Assembly: GCA_949295325.1 (NCBI GenBank)
Contig: CASFKG010000001.1
Location: 327,665-391,664, forward strand
Length of the DNA stretch: 64,000 nt
Direction: 5' to 3'
DNA from: an uncultured bacterium
GTDB lineage: Bacteria; Bacillota_I; Bacilli_A; RFN20; CAG-826
The notes beneath the pieces were generated by a model. The model did no database searches. It saw only the letters and a list, made by a program, of their open reading frames with translations, and was not told the origin of the DNA. The translations under genes and the position numbers were made by a program. Positions within the stretch are counted from its first letter, which is position 1, and each line of letters begins with the position of its first letter. Positions 27,093 to 35,829 of the stretch are shown piece after piece.

Positions 27093-28859
27093 TTATCTTC
27101 CTTTCAGGAAAAGCTCCTGCGCCTCTTCGTTCAGCGCGGCTATTTTCCGCCCGTCGCATTTGAGGACCCGGCGGTCGTAGGTAACCAGCCCGTTTATTTC
27201 CCCTTCCACGTCGCTAAGCTGGGTCAAAACCGACATGGCGAGGCCGTGCTTGCGGATATTCGGGAAGAGGTCCTTGACGAATAGTTCTTCGAAGCCCCGC
27301 TCCAGTTTCTCGGGATCGCGGTAGAGCTTGTAGCCGAACGCCTTGTCGCCGTAGGTATGGCCCTTTACCGCGTAGGAATAACCGCCGAACTCGCTTAGGC
27401 TCAGTATCCGGTCCTTGCCATGACGCAGGCGGACCCGCCTGAAATAAACGTGCCTGCTGCAGAAGTCGCCGGCCCCTTGGTCGAACCAGCCCGAAGCCGC
27501 ATCGTAAAGTCTCGTGGGATCATGGCCGTAGGCGTAGTCGGTAAGGGATTCGCTGTCGAACTGTCCCCAGCCTTCGTTGAAGACCGTGTACATGAACAGG
27601 GAGGCCGAATTGAACAGATAATCCTGGGTTTTGTAGACCGAAGAGTAGAAATAGTCCCGGCCCTTCTTTTCTTTCCGGCCCAGCAACGAGTAATGGTTGT
27701 CCTTGATGGGAAGATGGATGAAAGGCGCGGCGACGATGAGGAAGGGATTATATTTGCTTCCGCCGTTGACGAAGTCCTGGGCCACGAGCATCCCCATTTT
27801 GTCGCACAGGTAGTAGAAGCGCGGGACCTCGAGCTTGATGTGTTTCCTTAAGGCATTGAATCCTAGCCTCTTAAGCAAGGCGATATCGCCTTCCATGGCC
27901 TTGTAACTGGGGGGCGTCAGTCCCGATTCGGGGAAATACCCCTGGTCCAAAACCGCGGAGACGTATAGGGGCTTGCCGTTGAGGGCAAAGGCCTTGCGGC
28001 CGTTTTCGCCGACGATGGAAAATTGCCTCAGGGCGCAGCTCGAGGAAACCTCGTCCCCGTTATAGGAAAGGACCATTTCGTAGAGATTCGGATTATCGAG
28101 GTCGTAGACGAAGTACTCCCCCTTGGGGCCGACCGCGGATATCTCGACGCCGGAAACTTCCGCTTTGGCGGAGAAGCATTTGCGGGAAACCAAATCGCCG
28201 TCATGGTAGAGGCAAAGCACCGCTTCGCCCTTTTTCCCCGCAAAAGCGCAGTCGACTTTGAAGCTTTTCCTATTCAAATCGGGTTTTATGGTTAGTTTGG
28301 TGACGTAGCCGCTAGAAGGAACGGCTTCTAGATAAACGGGGCCGTAGATGCCGCTCGTCGGAGTGTACCATATGCCTTTGGGGTCATTGGACTGCTTGCC
28401 CCTAGGGTAGACCGGGGAATCGGTATCGTCTTGGACGATTACTTCCAAAACGTTCACGTCCTTGTAACGGTCGATCTTGAAGGAAAAGGGAAGATACCCG
28501 CCCTCGTGGGTACCGAGCAATTGGCCGTTCCAATACACTTCGGCCACCTGGTCGACGAACGTGAAGTTGACCAATAGCGACTTGCCTTTGAAGTTCTCGG
28601 GTACCCTTACTTCCCGGCGGTAGACAAGATAGTCGTCGGCCTCCACCTTGCGGTTGATGCCGGATAGTCTGGTCTCGACGGCAAAAGGCACGAGTATCTT
28701 TTCGCCATAGTCCCTGTCCTTCTTGTCTTTCGACATCAGGAAATCCCACTCCCCGTTGAGGGGCATGTAGAGTTTCCGTTCGAAATAGGGATTGGGGTGT
28801 TCCTCGTAGAGACGGTTGGGATCAAGCCCTTCCCCGTAGGGACTGCGGATGTCGTTCAT
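27093..28859 (-). CDS. Glycoside hydrolase family 2 enzyme
   Basis: About 588 residues from ATG 28859. N-terminal jelly-roll sugar-binding domain (YRREVRVPENFKGKSLLVNF), immunoglobulin-like domain, then a TIM barrel with the acid/base Glu in FNEGWGQFDSE and the nucleophile Glu in SLSEFGGYS. Beta-galactosidase, glucuronidase or mannosidase activity cannot be separated by eye. No signal peptide, so cytoplasmic. An upstream in-frame ATG at 28955 adds an unlikely basic leader; TAGAAT is seven bases from 28859, which fixes the start. First gene of an operon with AcnX subunits and a HAD phosphatase, perhaps a pathway for an unusual uronic acid or hydroxy acid sugar. Confidence 0.88.
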   Translation of the reverse strand: MNDIRSPYGEGLDPNRLYEEHPNPYFERKLYMPLNGEWDFLMSKDKKDRDYGEKILVPFAVETRLSGINRKVEADDYLVYRREVRVPENFKGKSLLVNFTFVDQVAEVYWNGQLLGTHEGGYLPFSFKIDRYKDVNVLEVIVQDDTDSPVYPRGKQSNDPKGIWYTPTSGIYGPVYLEAVPSSGYVTKLTIKPDLNRKSFKVDCAFAGKKGEAVLCLYHDGDLVSRKCFSAKAEVSGVEISAVGPKGEYFVYDLDNPNLYEMVLSYNGDEVSSSCALRQFSIVGENGRKAFALNGKPLYVSAVLDQGYFPESGLTPPSYKAMEGDIALLKRLGFNALRKHIKLEVPRFYYLCDKMGMLVAQDFVNGGSKYNPFLIVAAPFIHLPIKDNHYSLLGRKEKKGRDYFYSSVYKTQDYLFNSASLFMYTVFNEGWGQFDSESLTDYAYGHDPTRLYDAASGWFDQGAGDFCSRHVYFRRVRLRHGKDRILSLSEFGGYSYAVKGHTYGDKAFGYKLYRDPEKLERGFEELFVKDLFPNIRKHGLAMSVLTQLSDVEGEINGLVTYDRRVLKCDGRKIAALNEEAQELFLKGR

Positions 28860-28872
28860 CGCAGACATTCTA
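28860..28872 (-). promoter_or_regulatory. Leaderless-type promoter of the GH2 operon
   Basis: TAGAAT at 28867-28872, seven bases before ATG 28859; no Shine-Dalgarno sequence. Confidence 0.6.
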
Positions 28873-28953
28873 CCCTGTTTGGAAGCAAAGGCACGAGCAA
28901 CCGGCGAAAACCCATTAATATAGCGGGGAAAATTTTTCGTTTTTCCCGAAAAC

Positions 28954-29097
28954 ATGGAATGGTCCGACCATTATGTCCTTGACGGCGTGTGCGACGTTTA
29001 TTTTTCAACCAACCATTTGCCGAACTACGTCCACCAAATCGAAATGACCTTCGGGGTCGAGCCCCTGCTCGACACGGATTATCCGGTCGTCTGCTAA
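28954..29097 (+). CDS. Possible 47-residue protein
   Basis: A short open frame, MEWSDHYVLDGVCDVYF and on to DTDYPVVC, in the divergent gap between the GH2 operon and the M24 peptidase. Codon choice resembles the neighbours, and a TAATAT hexamer lies about 35 bases upstream, but there is no clear Shine-Dalgarno site and no terminator. It could also be a decayed C-terminal fragment. Not recognised. Confidence 0.35.
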   Translation: MEWSDHYVLDGVCDVYFSTNHLPNYVHQIEMTFGVEPLLDTDYPVVC

Positions 29098-29114
29098 AAT
29101 CCGGCTTTCGTTTA

Positions 29115-29149
29115 TTGGCCTCGCGGCCAAGTGGATTTAGGATAATCCC
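29115..29149 (+). promoter_or_regulatory. Leaderless-type promoter of the M24 peptidase gene
   Basis: TTGGCC at 29115-29120, 17-bp spacer, TAGGAT at 29138-29143, then six bases to GTG 29150. Confidence 0.65.
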
Positions 29150-30325
29150 GTGGAAAAGAAGGTACTATTCGAAGAACTAACCCGCAAAGAGGCGGATGCC
29201 TACGTCTATTTCGACTACGAAGGAAAACATCCTTTGGCCAAGGCCGACTTCGGCGACAAGATGCTTACCCGCAAGATCGCGGTCATACACGCAAAAGAAG
29301 GCAGGCCCATCGCCATATGCCATCTCATCGACAGCATTTTCATAGACGGCAAAGACTTCGACAAACGCGTCTACCGCGATTACCGGGAAATGCTCGGCCT
29401 TATCGAAAAGGCGCTTGCCCCCTACAGGGTCATTATGGCGGACTATTCGGAAAACGGCCTCCTCCCCCGGGTCAGCTATGCCGACTACGGGTCCGTCAAA
29501 TACCTGATTGATTTAGGAAAGAGGATAGTGCCTAGCGGCGACCTTCTTTCGCAGCTTTACGCCGCTTACGGGGAAAAGTCGCGGAAGCTTCAGGAAAAGG
29601 CCAATGCCCTGAATCTCCTGATCAAGGACGAGGCCTTCAAAAAGATAAAAGAGGACATACTTTCCAAAGGCCATAGCGACGAACTCCAAATCCAGCGATT
29701 CATCGCGAAGCGTTACGAAGAGGAAGGGATGGTCACCGACGATCCTCCGATCGTCGCCGTAAATAGCAGGGCCAGCAATCCCCATTTCGCCCCAAGCGTT
29801 AGCGACCACGCGGAAATACGTAGGGGCGACCTGGTCCTCATCGACATGTGGGCGAAAATAAACGACCCTGAGGCCGTCTATAGCGACATCACCTGGATGG
29901 CCTACTGCGGCAGCCGCGTCCCCGAAAACCTCGCAAAAGCGTTCCAGGTTCTCGTGGATTCCATCGATCTCGCGGTAAACTACCTCGATTCGAAACTCCC
30001 GCAGGACGAAGTCAAAGGCTACGAAATCGATAGATTGGTCAGGGATTTCATAACCTCAAAAGGCTATGGAGGATATTTCACCCACCGCACCGGGCACAAT
30101 ATCGGGGTGGACGTCTCACCCCATGGCCCGGGACCCAACATCGACGACTACGAAAGCAAGGACGATAGGAGGCTGGTGCCCTGCACCTCGTTTTCGCTTG
30201 AACCCGGTATCTACACGCCGGGCTTCGGGATGCGCAGCGAAACCGACGTCTACATAGACGCGGAAGGCCGGCCCCACGTGGTCGCGGGGCGGCAAAGGGA
30301 AATCATTCCCCTATTCGGGCTTTGA
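29150..30325 (+). CDS. M24-family metallopeptidase (Xaa-Pro aminopeptidase-like)
   Basis: A 391-residue pita-bread metalloenzyme. The five metal ligands can be placed: Asp in LIDMWAK, Asp in YSDITW, His in HRTGHNIG, Glu in SLEPGIY and Glu in MRSETDVYI. The N-terminal domain is short and divergent. Likely a cytoplasmic dipeptidase or aminopeptidase acting at X-Pro bonds. GTG start with a leaderless-type promoter. Its 3' end overlaps the convergent amidohydrolase gene by 23 bases. Confidence 0.87.
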   Translation: MEKKVLFEELTRKEADAYVYFDYEGKHPLAKADFGDKMLTRKIAVIHAKEGRPIAICHLIDSIFIDGKDFDKRVYRDYREMLGLIEKALAPYRVIMADYSENGLLPRVSYADYGSVKYLIDLGKRIVPSGDLLSQLYAAYGEKSRKLQEKANALNLLIKDEAFKKIKEDILSKGHSDELQIQRFIAKRYEEEGMVTDDPPIVAVNSRASNPHFAPSVSDHAEIRRGDLVLIDMWAKINDPEAVYSDITWMAYCGSRVPENLAKAFQVLVDSIDLAVNYLDSKLPQDEVKGYEIDRLVRDFITSKGYGGYFTHRTGHNIGVDVSPHGPGPNIDDYESKDDRRLVPCTSFSLEPGIYTPGFGMRSETDVYIDAEGRPHVVAGRQREIIPLFGL

Positions 30326-31586
30326 GCCTGTTGGTTATTTCCTGGGCCTTGGAATAGATGCGGTCAATGTCCTCCCCGACGTGGAACTTCCCGTCCTTAT
30401 AGAGGATGCGTCCGCCGACCATGGTCATTTCGACGCAGTCCTTCGCGCCGCTATAGACGAGGTTCTTGGCGATGTTGTTGAAGGGCTGCATGGAAGGTCT
30501 ATCGAGATCGATCATCACGATGTCGGCCTTCTGTCCTTCCTTCAGATACAGGCAGTCGGTCAGTCCCATCGCGACGGCACTTCCGACGGTCGCGGCCCTT
30601 AGGGCCAGCAAGGCATCGAAGGACGCCGGGTCTTTGTTGAGAAGTTTCTGCAATACGCAGCAAAGTCTCATCTCGTAGAACATGTCGAGGCCGTTGTTGC
30701 TGCCGGCCCCGTCGGTGCCGATACCGAGGTTTATCCCGGCTTCCGCGAACTTCTCCAGAGGGGCGATGCCCGAGGCCAATTTGGAATTGCTGCCCGGGTT
30801 TGTCACGATGCTCAGGCCGTGTTTTTTGAATATCCAGATATCCTTGTCGGTGAAGGCCACCGCATGGAAGCCCCCTCCCCCGTAGTCCCATAGTCCCAGC
30901 GACTCGAAGTATTCGGGCGGGGTCATGCCGCCGTGCCTTTGCCTGCAGCCTTCGACTTCCGCCTGCGTTTCGGAAATATGGGTGAATATCGGGCACTGCA
31001 GTTCGTGGCTGGCCTTGCTTAGTTCCCTCAGTATTTCGTCGGAGCACGTGTATTCCGCGTGGAACCCGAGCCGATAGGAAACAAGGGGATTGGCCCCGTT
31101 GATGTTCCTATAGCTTTCCTTCATCTCCTCCACCGATTCGCGGAACTTGGTGACCGTCCCCAAGAGGACGGTCCGGAAATTCAAATCGATGCTCGCCCTC
31201 GCCATTTCCTCCGGGTGGTAATACATGTCGAAGCAGGAAGTAATGCCGCTGCTGAGGTATTCGAGTATCGACACTTTACTAAGATGGTAGATGTCTTCGC
31301 CCGTAAGCAGATCCTCGAGGGGGAATATCCTTTTGTTAAGCCAGTCAGCTAGGGCAAGGTCGTCGCTCAGCGAGCGGGCAAAGGACATGGCGCTATGGGT
31401 ATGCGCATCCTTGAAGCCGGGCATCAGCAGATGCCCGTGGCATTCGATGACCCTTTCGGCCTTGAGGTCTTTCCTTTTGGGCCCGGCGTAGGCGATGGTG
31501 TCCCCGTCGATCAAGACATCGCCCCGGTATATGCCTTCCCCGAAGGCCATATCCATGATGCGGGCGTTCTTCAGAAGCGTTTTCAT
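30303..31586 (-). CDS. Amidohydrolase of the MTA/SAH deaminase (TrzN/MtaD, SsnA-like) family
   Basis: A 427-residue TIM-barrel amidohydrolase. Metal ligands: HxH in KDAHTHSAMS, His in GFHAEYTCSD, His in THISETQAE, Asp in GTDGAGSNNGLDM. Closest known activities are deamination of methylthioadenosine or S-adenosylhomocysteine and guanine-type bases; the exact substrate is open. I start it at ATG 31586 because TATGAT sits six bases upstream; a longer upstream frame only shadows hsp20. Confidence 0.88.
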   Translation of the reverse strand: MKTLLKNARIMDMAFGEGIYRGDVLIDGDTIAYAGPKRKDLKAERVIECHGHLLMPGFKDAHTHSAMSFARSLSDDLALADWLNKRIFPLEDLLTGEDIYHLSKVSILEYLSSGITSCFDMYYHPEEMARASIDLNFRTVLLGTVTKFRESVEEMKESYRNINGANPLVSYRLGFHAEYTCSDEILRELSKASHELQCPIFTHISETQAEVEGCRQRHGGMTPPEYFESLGLWDYGGGGFHAVAFTDKDIWIFKKHGLSIVTNPGSNSKLASGIAPLEKFAEAGINLGIGTDGAGSNNGLDMFYEMRLCCVLQKLLNKDPASFDALLALRAATVGSAVAMGLTDCLYLKEGQKADIVMIDLDRPSMQPFNNIAKNLVYSGAKDCVEMTMVGGRILYKDGKFHVGEDIDRIYSKAQEITNRLKARIGE

Positions 31587-31622
31587 GCCCATATCATAAA
31601 GAAAAACGGCCCCCGTGACCAA
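31587..31622 (-). promoter_or_regulatory. Leaderless-type promoter of the amidohydrolase gene, inside the hsp20 terminator
   Basis: TTGGTC at 31617-31622, 18-bp spacer, TATGAT at 31593-31598, six bases to ATG 31586. The -35 lies in the loop of the upstream terminator, and its T tract forms the spacer. Confidence 0.7.
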
Positions 31623-31635
31623 CTCACGGGAGCCG
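31601..31635 (-). terminator. Terminator of hsp20
   Basis: Minus strand: CGGCTCCCGTGA, loop GTTGG, TCACGGGGGCCG, then TTTTTCTTT. Confidence 0.85.
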
Positions 31636-31644
31636 CCAGCGCGG

Positions 31645-32094
31645 TTATTCGATCGCGATGGTATGTTTTTCCTCGACGGCCTTCTGCTCTTTCTTGGGCA
31701 AGGTAAGGAAGAGGCAGCCGTTTTCGAGCTTGGCTTTGATGTCCTTCTCTTCGATGTCTTCACCGATATAGAAGGAACGGGAGACGGAACCGCTGTAGCG
31801 TTCGCGACGGACGTATTTTCCGTGCGAATCCTTTTCGTCGTCGCTGCGGTTGGCTTCCGCATTGACGACAAGGTAGCCGTCTTCGAGGGAGACGTGGATG
31901 TCTTCCTTCTTGACGCCCGGCATGTCGATGGCGATCTGGAAGTGGTCGCCCTCGTCGGTGACGTCGCAGCGCATATCAAGCTTCTTTAGGGCATAGCGTT
32001 CTTCGGGTTCATCGCCGAAGAGGGAGCTGATCGCCCCGAAGAAGGGGTCGAATAAGTCATTGTCGGTTAGGTTCAACAGTTCGTTTCTTTTCAT
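31645..32094 (-). CDS. Hsp20-family small heat-shock protein
   Basis: About 149 residues from ATG 32094 (SD AAGGAG); upstream in-frame codons lie in the operator region. The alpha-crystallin domain has DHFQIAIDMPGVKKEDIHVSLEDGYLVVNAE and the terminal strand with GSVSRSFYIGEDI; the I/V-x-I/V C-terminal anchor is TIAIE. It prevents aggregation of unfolded proteins. Two CIRCE operators flank the promoter, so HrcA repression is expected. Confidence 0.93.
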   Translation of the reverse strand: MKRNELLNLTDNDLFDPFFGAISSLFGDEPEERYALKKLDMRCDVTDEGDHFQIAIDMPGVKKEDIHVSLEDGYLVVNAEANRSDDEKDSHGKYVRRERYSGSVSRSFYIGEDIEEKDIKAKLENGCLFLTLPKKEQKAVEEKHTIAIE

Positions 32095-32113
32095 AAGAGG
32101 AACTCCTTTTCTA

Positions 32114-32140
32114 TTAGCACTCGTTCTTCCCAAGTGCTAA
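32114..32140 (-). promoter_or_regulatory. CIRCE operator 1 (HrcA) upstream of hsp20
   Basis: TTAGCACTC, nine bases, AAGTGCTAA: one mismatch from the CIRCE consensus. It sits downstream of the -10 box. Confidence 0.9.
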
Positions 32141-32144
32141 GCAT

Positions 32145-32172
32145 ACTATAGTCCCCTTTTTAGCACTGTCAA
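32145..32172 (-). promoter_or_regulatory. hsp20 promoter
   Basis: TTGACA at 32167-32172, 16-bp spacer, TATAGT at 32145-32150, lying between and overlapping the two CIRCE sites. Confidence 0.85.
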
Positions 32173-32186
32173 CACCAAAGTGCTAA
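32160..32186 (-). promoter_or_regulatory. CIRCE operator 2 (HrcA) upstream of hsp20
   Basis: TTAGCACTG, nine bases, AAGTGCTAA; overlaps the -35 hexamer. Confidence 0.85.
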
Positions 32187-32211
32187 TTTTTCAAAAGGAA
32201 TTTTCCGAGCC

Positions 32212-32529
32212 CTAAAAGGCTTCCAAAACATCGATGAAATCTTGACGGTATGCCCTGAAATCGGGGGCGACGAGGATATAGCCTTCCTTGATTTCTATGC
32301 TTTCTTCGACTTTTTCGTTCAGGGTTTCCGCTATGTCCTCGAGGACTTGGTTTACCTCCTTTCCGTTTCCCTTCTCCTTATATAGAAGGTATAGGGAGAT
32401 AAGCCTCTCCTTTACCCCGAAATGGAAATCCGCCTTCGCGTAGAACCTCGCAAAGGGTTCCAAGACCCTGGACATGACGCCCGTCATCTCCCCGATATAT
32501 CCTTCCGGTATCTCGATTGTCCCTTCCAC
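32212..32529 (-). CDS. Uncharacterised 105-residue protein
   Basis: Not recognised. Soluble, with a mixed alpha/beta look: an N-terminal hydrophobic motif IPEGYIGEMTGVMSRVLEPFARFY, a central positively charged stretch, and KVEESIEIKEGYILVAPDFRAY. GTG start at 32529; CTATCT lies six bases upstream, so it may also be leaderless. It stands alone between hsp20 and the four-helix membrane pair. Confidence 0.6.
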   Translation of the reverse strand: MEGTIEIPEGYIGEMTGVMSRVLEPFARFYAKADFHFGVKERLISLYLLYKEKGNGKEVNQVLEDIAETLNEKVEESIEIKEGYILVAPDFRAYRQDFIDVLEAF

Positions 32530-32572
32530 ATGGATAGATAGGCCCCAAATCGGCGGATGGTCCCGAAAGCAA

Positions 32573-32601
32573 GGAAAAAGGCCACCGCGAGAGCGATGGC
32601 C
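32573..32601 (-). terminator. Terminator of the four-helix membrane protein pair
   Basis: Minus strand: GGCCATCGC, loop TCTC, GCGGTGGCC, then TTTTTCC. Confidence 0.8.
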
Positions 32602-32616
32602 CGTTGGATTACGAGG

Positions 32617-33165
32617 TTACTTGATCGCGTTCACCGCGCCGCCGGCAACGGAGCAGATTCCGCCCAAGATACCGGCGATGCCGGTCAGCCAGAGGCCGTA
32701 CTCGAGAGTAAATCCCGCCTCGACGATGCCGATGTCGAACGCCTCGCTGATCCCGGCGATGTTCAGGGCGAGTATCGACATGACCCCGCCGACGACGACG
32801 GCCGCCCCGCCTAGTATTTCAAGGGCGGCACCGGCCTTCTTGAGGCCTATGAGGGCCAGAAGCACGCCGACAAGAGGCAGCGCGACGCCCACGCAGAGAA
32901 GCGCGAAGGCCGCGATTAGTCCGCCATAGGGCCCGAGGTTCATGACGTTGTTGAGCCCTTCCGGGATGTCGTAGCCGCCGGTAAAGCCCTGCAGGAAGAA
33001 GTCGAAGCCGCTAAGAGGGGAAGACCCGTACACGGGATCCGACCCGAAGGCGGCGGTGTAGGAGTTGACGCCCGGGGCGAATAGGCAGGCCACGGCCGCT
33101 ATCGCCAGCACAACCCCGATGAGGGGAACTATGGTCAACGGTTTTGTCTTTTTCTTCTTGGCCAT
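32617..33165 (-). CDS. Four-helix membrane protein (paralogue B)
   Basis: About 182 residues from ATG 33165 (SD GGGAGGAAG). A lysine-rich N-terminus (MAKKKKTK), then four hydrophobic segments, with an external loop of about 60 residues between helices 1 and 2. Layout and loop size match the gene just upstream, so the pair looks like an old duplication. No known family recognised. ATG lies one base after the upstream stop. Confidence 0.75.
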   Translation of the reverse strand: MAKKKKTKPLTIVPLIGVVLAIAAVACLFAPGVNSYTAAFGSDPVYGSSPLSGFDFFLQGFTGGYDIPEGLNNVMNLGPYGGLIAAFALLCVGVALPLVGVLLALIGLKKAGAALEILGGAAVVVGGVMSILALNIAGISEAFDIGIVEAGFTLEYGLWLTGIAGILGGICSVAGGAVNAIK

Positions 33166-33166
33166 T

Positions 33167-33652
33167 TTACTGCTTCCTCCCAATCATTCCGAAGAATCCG
33201 ATGAATAGTTCGATTACGCCGCCTAGGGCCGCGAGTATCGCGGCGATGAAGAAGCCGTATCCGAGGGTATAGGAGGCATTGGCGAGGGCCGGAAGCGGAA
33301 TAAGCGAGGTCGCTAGGAAAAGCAAAACCCCGGTAACGACGAGGCTGAGCCCCGAGATGACGTCGATGAAGCCCGAGAACTTGGTTGATCCGGTTAGCGG
33401 AAGCAACAGCCCGAAGACGCCGAAGACCGTCCCGATGACGAGAAGGACGAAAGCGGCGATCATTCCGCCGGTGGCTTCCTTGGTGATTTCGGAGGCATCG
33501 TTGGTAAAGATGAAGTCGTACCCTGAGAAGGCCTCGACGATGCCGCTCGTGGTAGTGCGCACCAAGCCATCCCCGATCGGGAACAGGAAGGCGCCAAGGC
33601 ACAGGAGGGCGACAATCAGCCCTCCGATGATCATGATGGTTTGTTTTTTCAT
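33167..33652 (-). CDS. Four-helix membrane protein (paralogue A)
   Basis: A 161-residue integral membrane protein with helices at about 7-27, 65-90, 98-120 and 132-155 and an external loop after helix 1 (GLVRTTTSGIVEAFSGYDFIF). SD GGAG before the ATG and TAGTAT about 25 bases upstream give a normal leader. Partner of the next gene; function unknown. Confidence 0.75.
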   Translation of the reverse strand: MKKQTIMIIGGLIVALLCLGAFLFPIGDGLVRTTTSGIVEAFSGYDFIFTNDASEITKEATGGMIAAFVLLVIGTVFGVFGLLLPLTGSTKFSGFIDVISGLSLVVTGVLLFLATSLIPLPALANASYTLGYGFFIAAILAALGGVIELFIGFFGMIGRKQ

Positions 33653-33731
33653 AATTACTCCGTATTGGCAATGGGAATACTACACTTTAGGGACAACTAG
33701 GGCAAGGCGATTTCCCTTTTAGGGAACCTTC

Positions 33732-35579
33732 CTAGTTTTCCTTTCCGAGCTCGGTTTCCCGGTTCTTCAATTCCCTAAGTCCGTAAGTCAGGCCGCTTCT
33801 TTCGTAAGGCGACAGTTTGTGGAGCCTTTCGATTTGGGCGGCGATTTCCTTTACGGCGCTGGCTTTGGGGTAGTTCGGGTTGTTCAGGTTGGCCTTCAGG
33901 CGCATATCGGCCTTCCTGGCTTCCTCGAGTTCGGGGGAAAGCGGCTTCTTTGCCTTGACCTTGACGGCGGTCGTCTTGGGTTCCTCTTTCGCTTCGGACC
34001 GGGGTTTCGGTTCGGCTTCCGGTGCTGATTTGGCCTTGCCGTCCGCTTTCTTGGCCGTTTCGGCCTCGATGCGCCTGGCCTTGCGGTCGATGGCATTCTT
34101 TTTCCGGCCTTCCGGAACGCCGACGATCAGGGTGGCACCCTTCGGCACTACTGCCCTCGGGGTCGCCTGGACGTCCTTGCGGTTGGTGCCCTTGACCTCG
34201 ATGGTACCGTCTTCCTTTTTGATGACGACGGTCTTTTCGGCTTTGGGCTTGCCGGCCGGCTTTGCATCCTCGGCCGGGGTCTTCGCTACGGCGATTTTGA
34301 CTTCTTTATGGTCTTTTTGCGCCGCAACGGGCTCGTTTTGCGGGGTTTTCGGCGTTCCTTCAGCCTTCGGCGCGGTTTTTTCAACGCCGGACCTTATAAG
34401 CATTATCGGGTCGTAGGCATCGAAGAACTTGCCGTAGGTCTTCAGGCCGATAGGCAGGCCGCCGATATCGCCGGTGAAGTCGAGTTCCTTGTCGCCGGGA
34501 ACATTGGCCAGGAATTCGGCCACCGTCTTTTCGGTGATGTCGAAGGGGCCGTGGACCGCGGCGAAGTAGGGTACCGAGTCGTCGCGGACGATGATGGACT
34601 TGGCCCGGCAGTAGCCGCGGACGGCTTCTTCCAGGGATTTGCCGCTGGCGAGGGCCTTTGGCTTAAGGGGCTTGGTCTCGCGCGGGGCCTCGGGTTTGGC
34701 TTCGGCGGGTTTTTGCTCGGTCGGTTTGTTTGCCTCGGCCTTGGCGGCTTCATCTTTTGGCTCGGGCTGCTTCTTCGCGGTCAGCCCGGCAAGGCGTTCG
34801 GCAAGGGACTTCTTGTCGAAGTAGAGGTGCAGGGACGCGATTTTGTCGCTTCCGGCCTCGTCGAGTGCCTTGATCTGGGCGTTGATGTCGGCGATTTTCC
34901 TATCCAAAGGATAGGTCGGGTTATCGATGTTCGCCTTGATCCGGATGTCGCCCTTCAGAAGCGGATCCGTTTCCGGTTTCGGCGTCTGTTTCCTATTCGG
35001 GAGGTTCCCGTTTTCGCCACGGGGCTGGTCTTTGACCGCGCGGAACCCGTATAGTTCCGCCCGTTCACCCTTATTGAAGATGAGGTCGCCCAAACGTCCG
35101 ATCTTGAATACCTGGACTGGGTAGCCTTTCTGGCTTCCGAGATGGTTTTGCTCGAGTAGATCGTAGGCAAAATTCTTATCCTGGGTGATGACCATTATCC
35201 TTTCGGTCAGACGGTGAAGATTGACGAAGTTGTAGATGGCGTTGTCGGCGATGGCCCACGGCCCCTTTTCCTTTTTCAAAAAGGTCAGCACCTTGTGCCA
35301 TTTCGCGTGCCTTACTATCTTCCTGGCCCGCTTGGCGGCTATGCGCTTGGCTATGTTCTTCTTGGATTTGTCGCGGATATGCTTTTTCAGTTCGTGCAGG
35401 CATTCCTCCGGGACCAAAATCTGCAAGCCTTCTTCTTTCCAATACTTCTTTCCGCCCGACAAAGTGTCTAACCACATCGGGAAGGAATCTTCCATCAGGG
35501 AACAAGTGTCCAGGACCACGTAGTCGTAAGCGCTGAGCTTCGCGGCCAGGGCCGAGGTTTTGTTCTCGTCTGTATACAT
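33732..35579 (-). CDS. Large modular PIN-domain protein
   Basis: 615 residues. Residues 18-165 are a PIN nuclease-like domain with its acidic residues in place: Asp24 (VVLDTCSLMED), Glu59 (PEECLHEL), Asp112 (AIADNAI) and Asp134 (VITQDKNF). Then comes a module at about 211-260 (DIRIKANIDNPTYPLDRKI), a K/A/P/E-rich linker, a globular part at about 315-400 (AVRGYCRAKSIIVRDDSVPYF), a second long K/A/P/E linker, and a repeat of the first module at about 560-610 (DMRLKANLNNPNYPKASAV). The duplicated module and charged linkers suggest a scaffold that binds RNA or ribosomes. SD AAAGAAG. The N-terminus resembles PIN domains often fused to PhoH, but no PhoH ATPase is present. Confidence 0.75.
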   Translation of the reverse strand: MYTDENKTSALAAKLSAYDYVVLDTCSLMEDSFPMWLDTLSGGKKYWKEEGLQILVPEECLHELKKHIRDKSKKNIAKRIAAKRARKIVRHAKWHKVLTFLKKEKGPWAIADNAIYNFVNLHRLTERIMVITQDKNFAYDLLEQNHLGSQKGYPVQVFKIGRLGDLIFNKGERAELYGFRAVKDQPRGENGNLPNRKQTPKPETDPLLKGDIRIKANIDNPTYPLDRKIADINAQIKALDEAGSDKIASLHLYFDKKSLAERLAGLTAKKQPEPKDEAAKAEANKPTEQKPAEAKPEAPRETKPLKPKALASGKSLEEAVRGYCRAKSIIVRDDSVPYFAAVHGPFDITEKTVAEFLANVPGDKELDFTGDIGGLPIGLKTYGKFFDAYDPIMLIRSGVEKTAPKAEGTPKTPQNEPVAAQKDHKEVKIAVAKTPAEDAKPAGKPKAEKTVVIKKEDGTIEVKGTNRKDVQATPRAVVPKGATLIVGVPEGRKKNAIDRKARRIEAETAKKADGKAKSAPEAEPKPRSEAKEEPKTTAVKVKAKKPLSPELEEARKADMRLKANLNNPNYPKASAVKEIAAQIERLHKLSPYERSGLTYGLRELKNRETELGKEN

Positions 35580-35721
35580 ATTTCTATTTCTTCTTTCCGG
35601 TTTCTTTTATTCGAAACCTCCTTTCGGCCATATCTTATTACCAAATCGGTTTTGTTTGGATAGTTTATTTCCAATAAGCGCCATCTGGGCGGCAACGGAG
35701 GCAAAGCGGAGGCTTAATTAA

Positions 35722-35737
35722 ATGAAAACGCTTTCCA
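35722..35737. promoter_or_regulatory. cre-like operator 1
   Basis: TGAAAACGCTTTCC matches the CcpA cre pattern except at the last position. Confidence 0.5.
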
Positions 35738-35775
35738 AGTGGAGATATTTTCCTTAGTGTTTATCGGGTGTTTTT

Positions 35776-35801
35776 CTGAAACCCCTTTCTGAAACCCCTT
35801 T
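35776..35801. repeat. 13-bp tandem repeat
   Basis: Two exact copies of CTGAAACCCCTTT, running directly into a third, degenerate copy that forms the left half of the palindrome at 35802. Confidence 0.85.
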
Positions 35802-35817
35802 CTGAAAACGTTTTCAG
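35802..35817. promoter_or_regulatory. cre-like operator 2, perfect palindrome
   Basis: CTGAAAACGTTTTCAG is a perfect 16-bp palindrome and a full match to the cre core TGWNANCGNTNWCA. It ends 13 bases upstream of the -35 of the small gene. Confidence 0.65.
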
Positions 35818-35829
35818 GGCCTACCCCCC

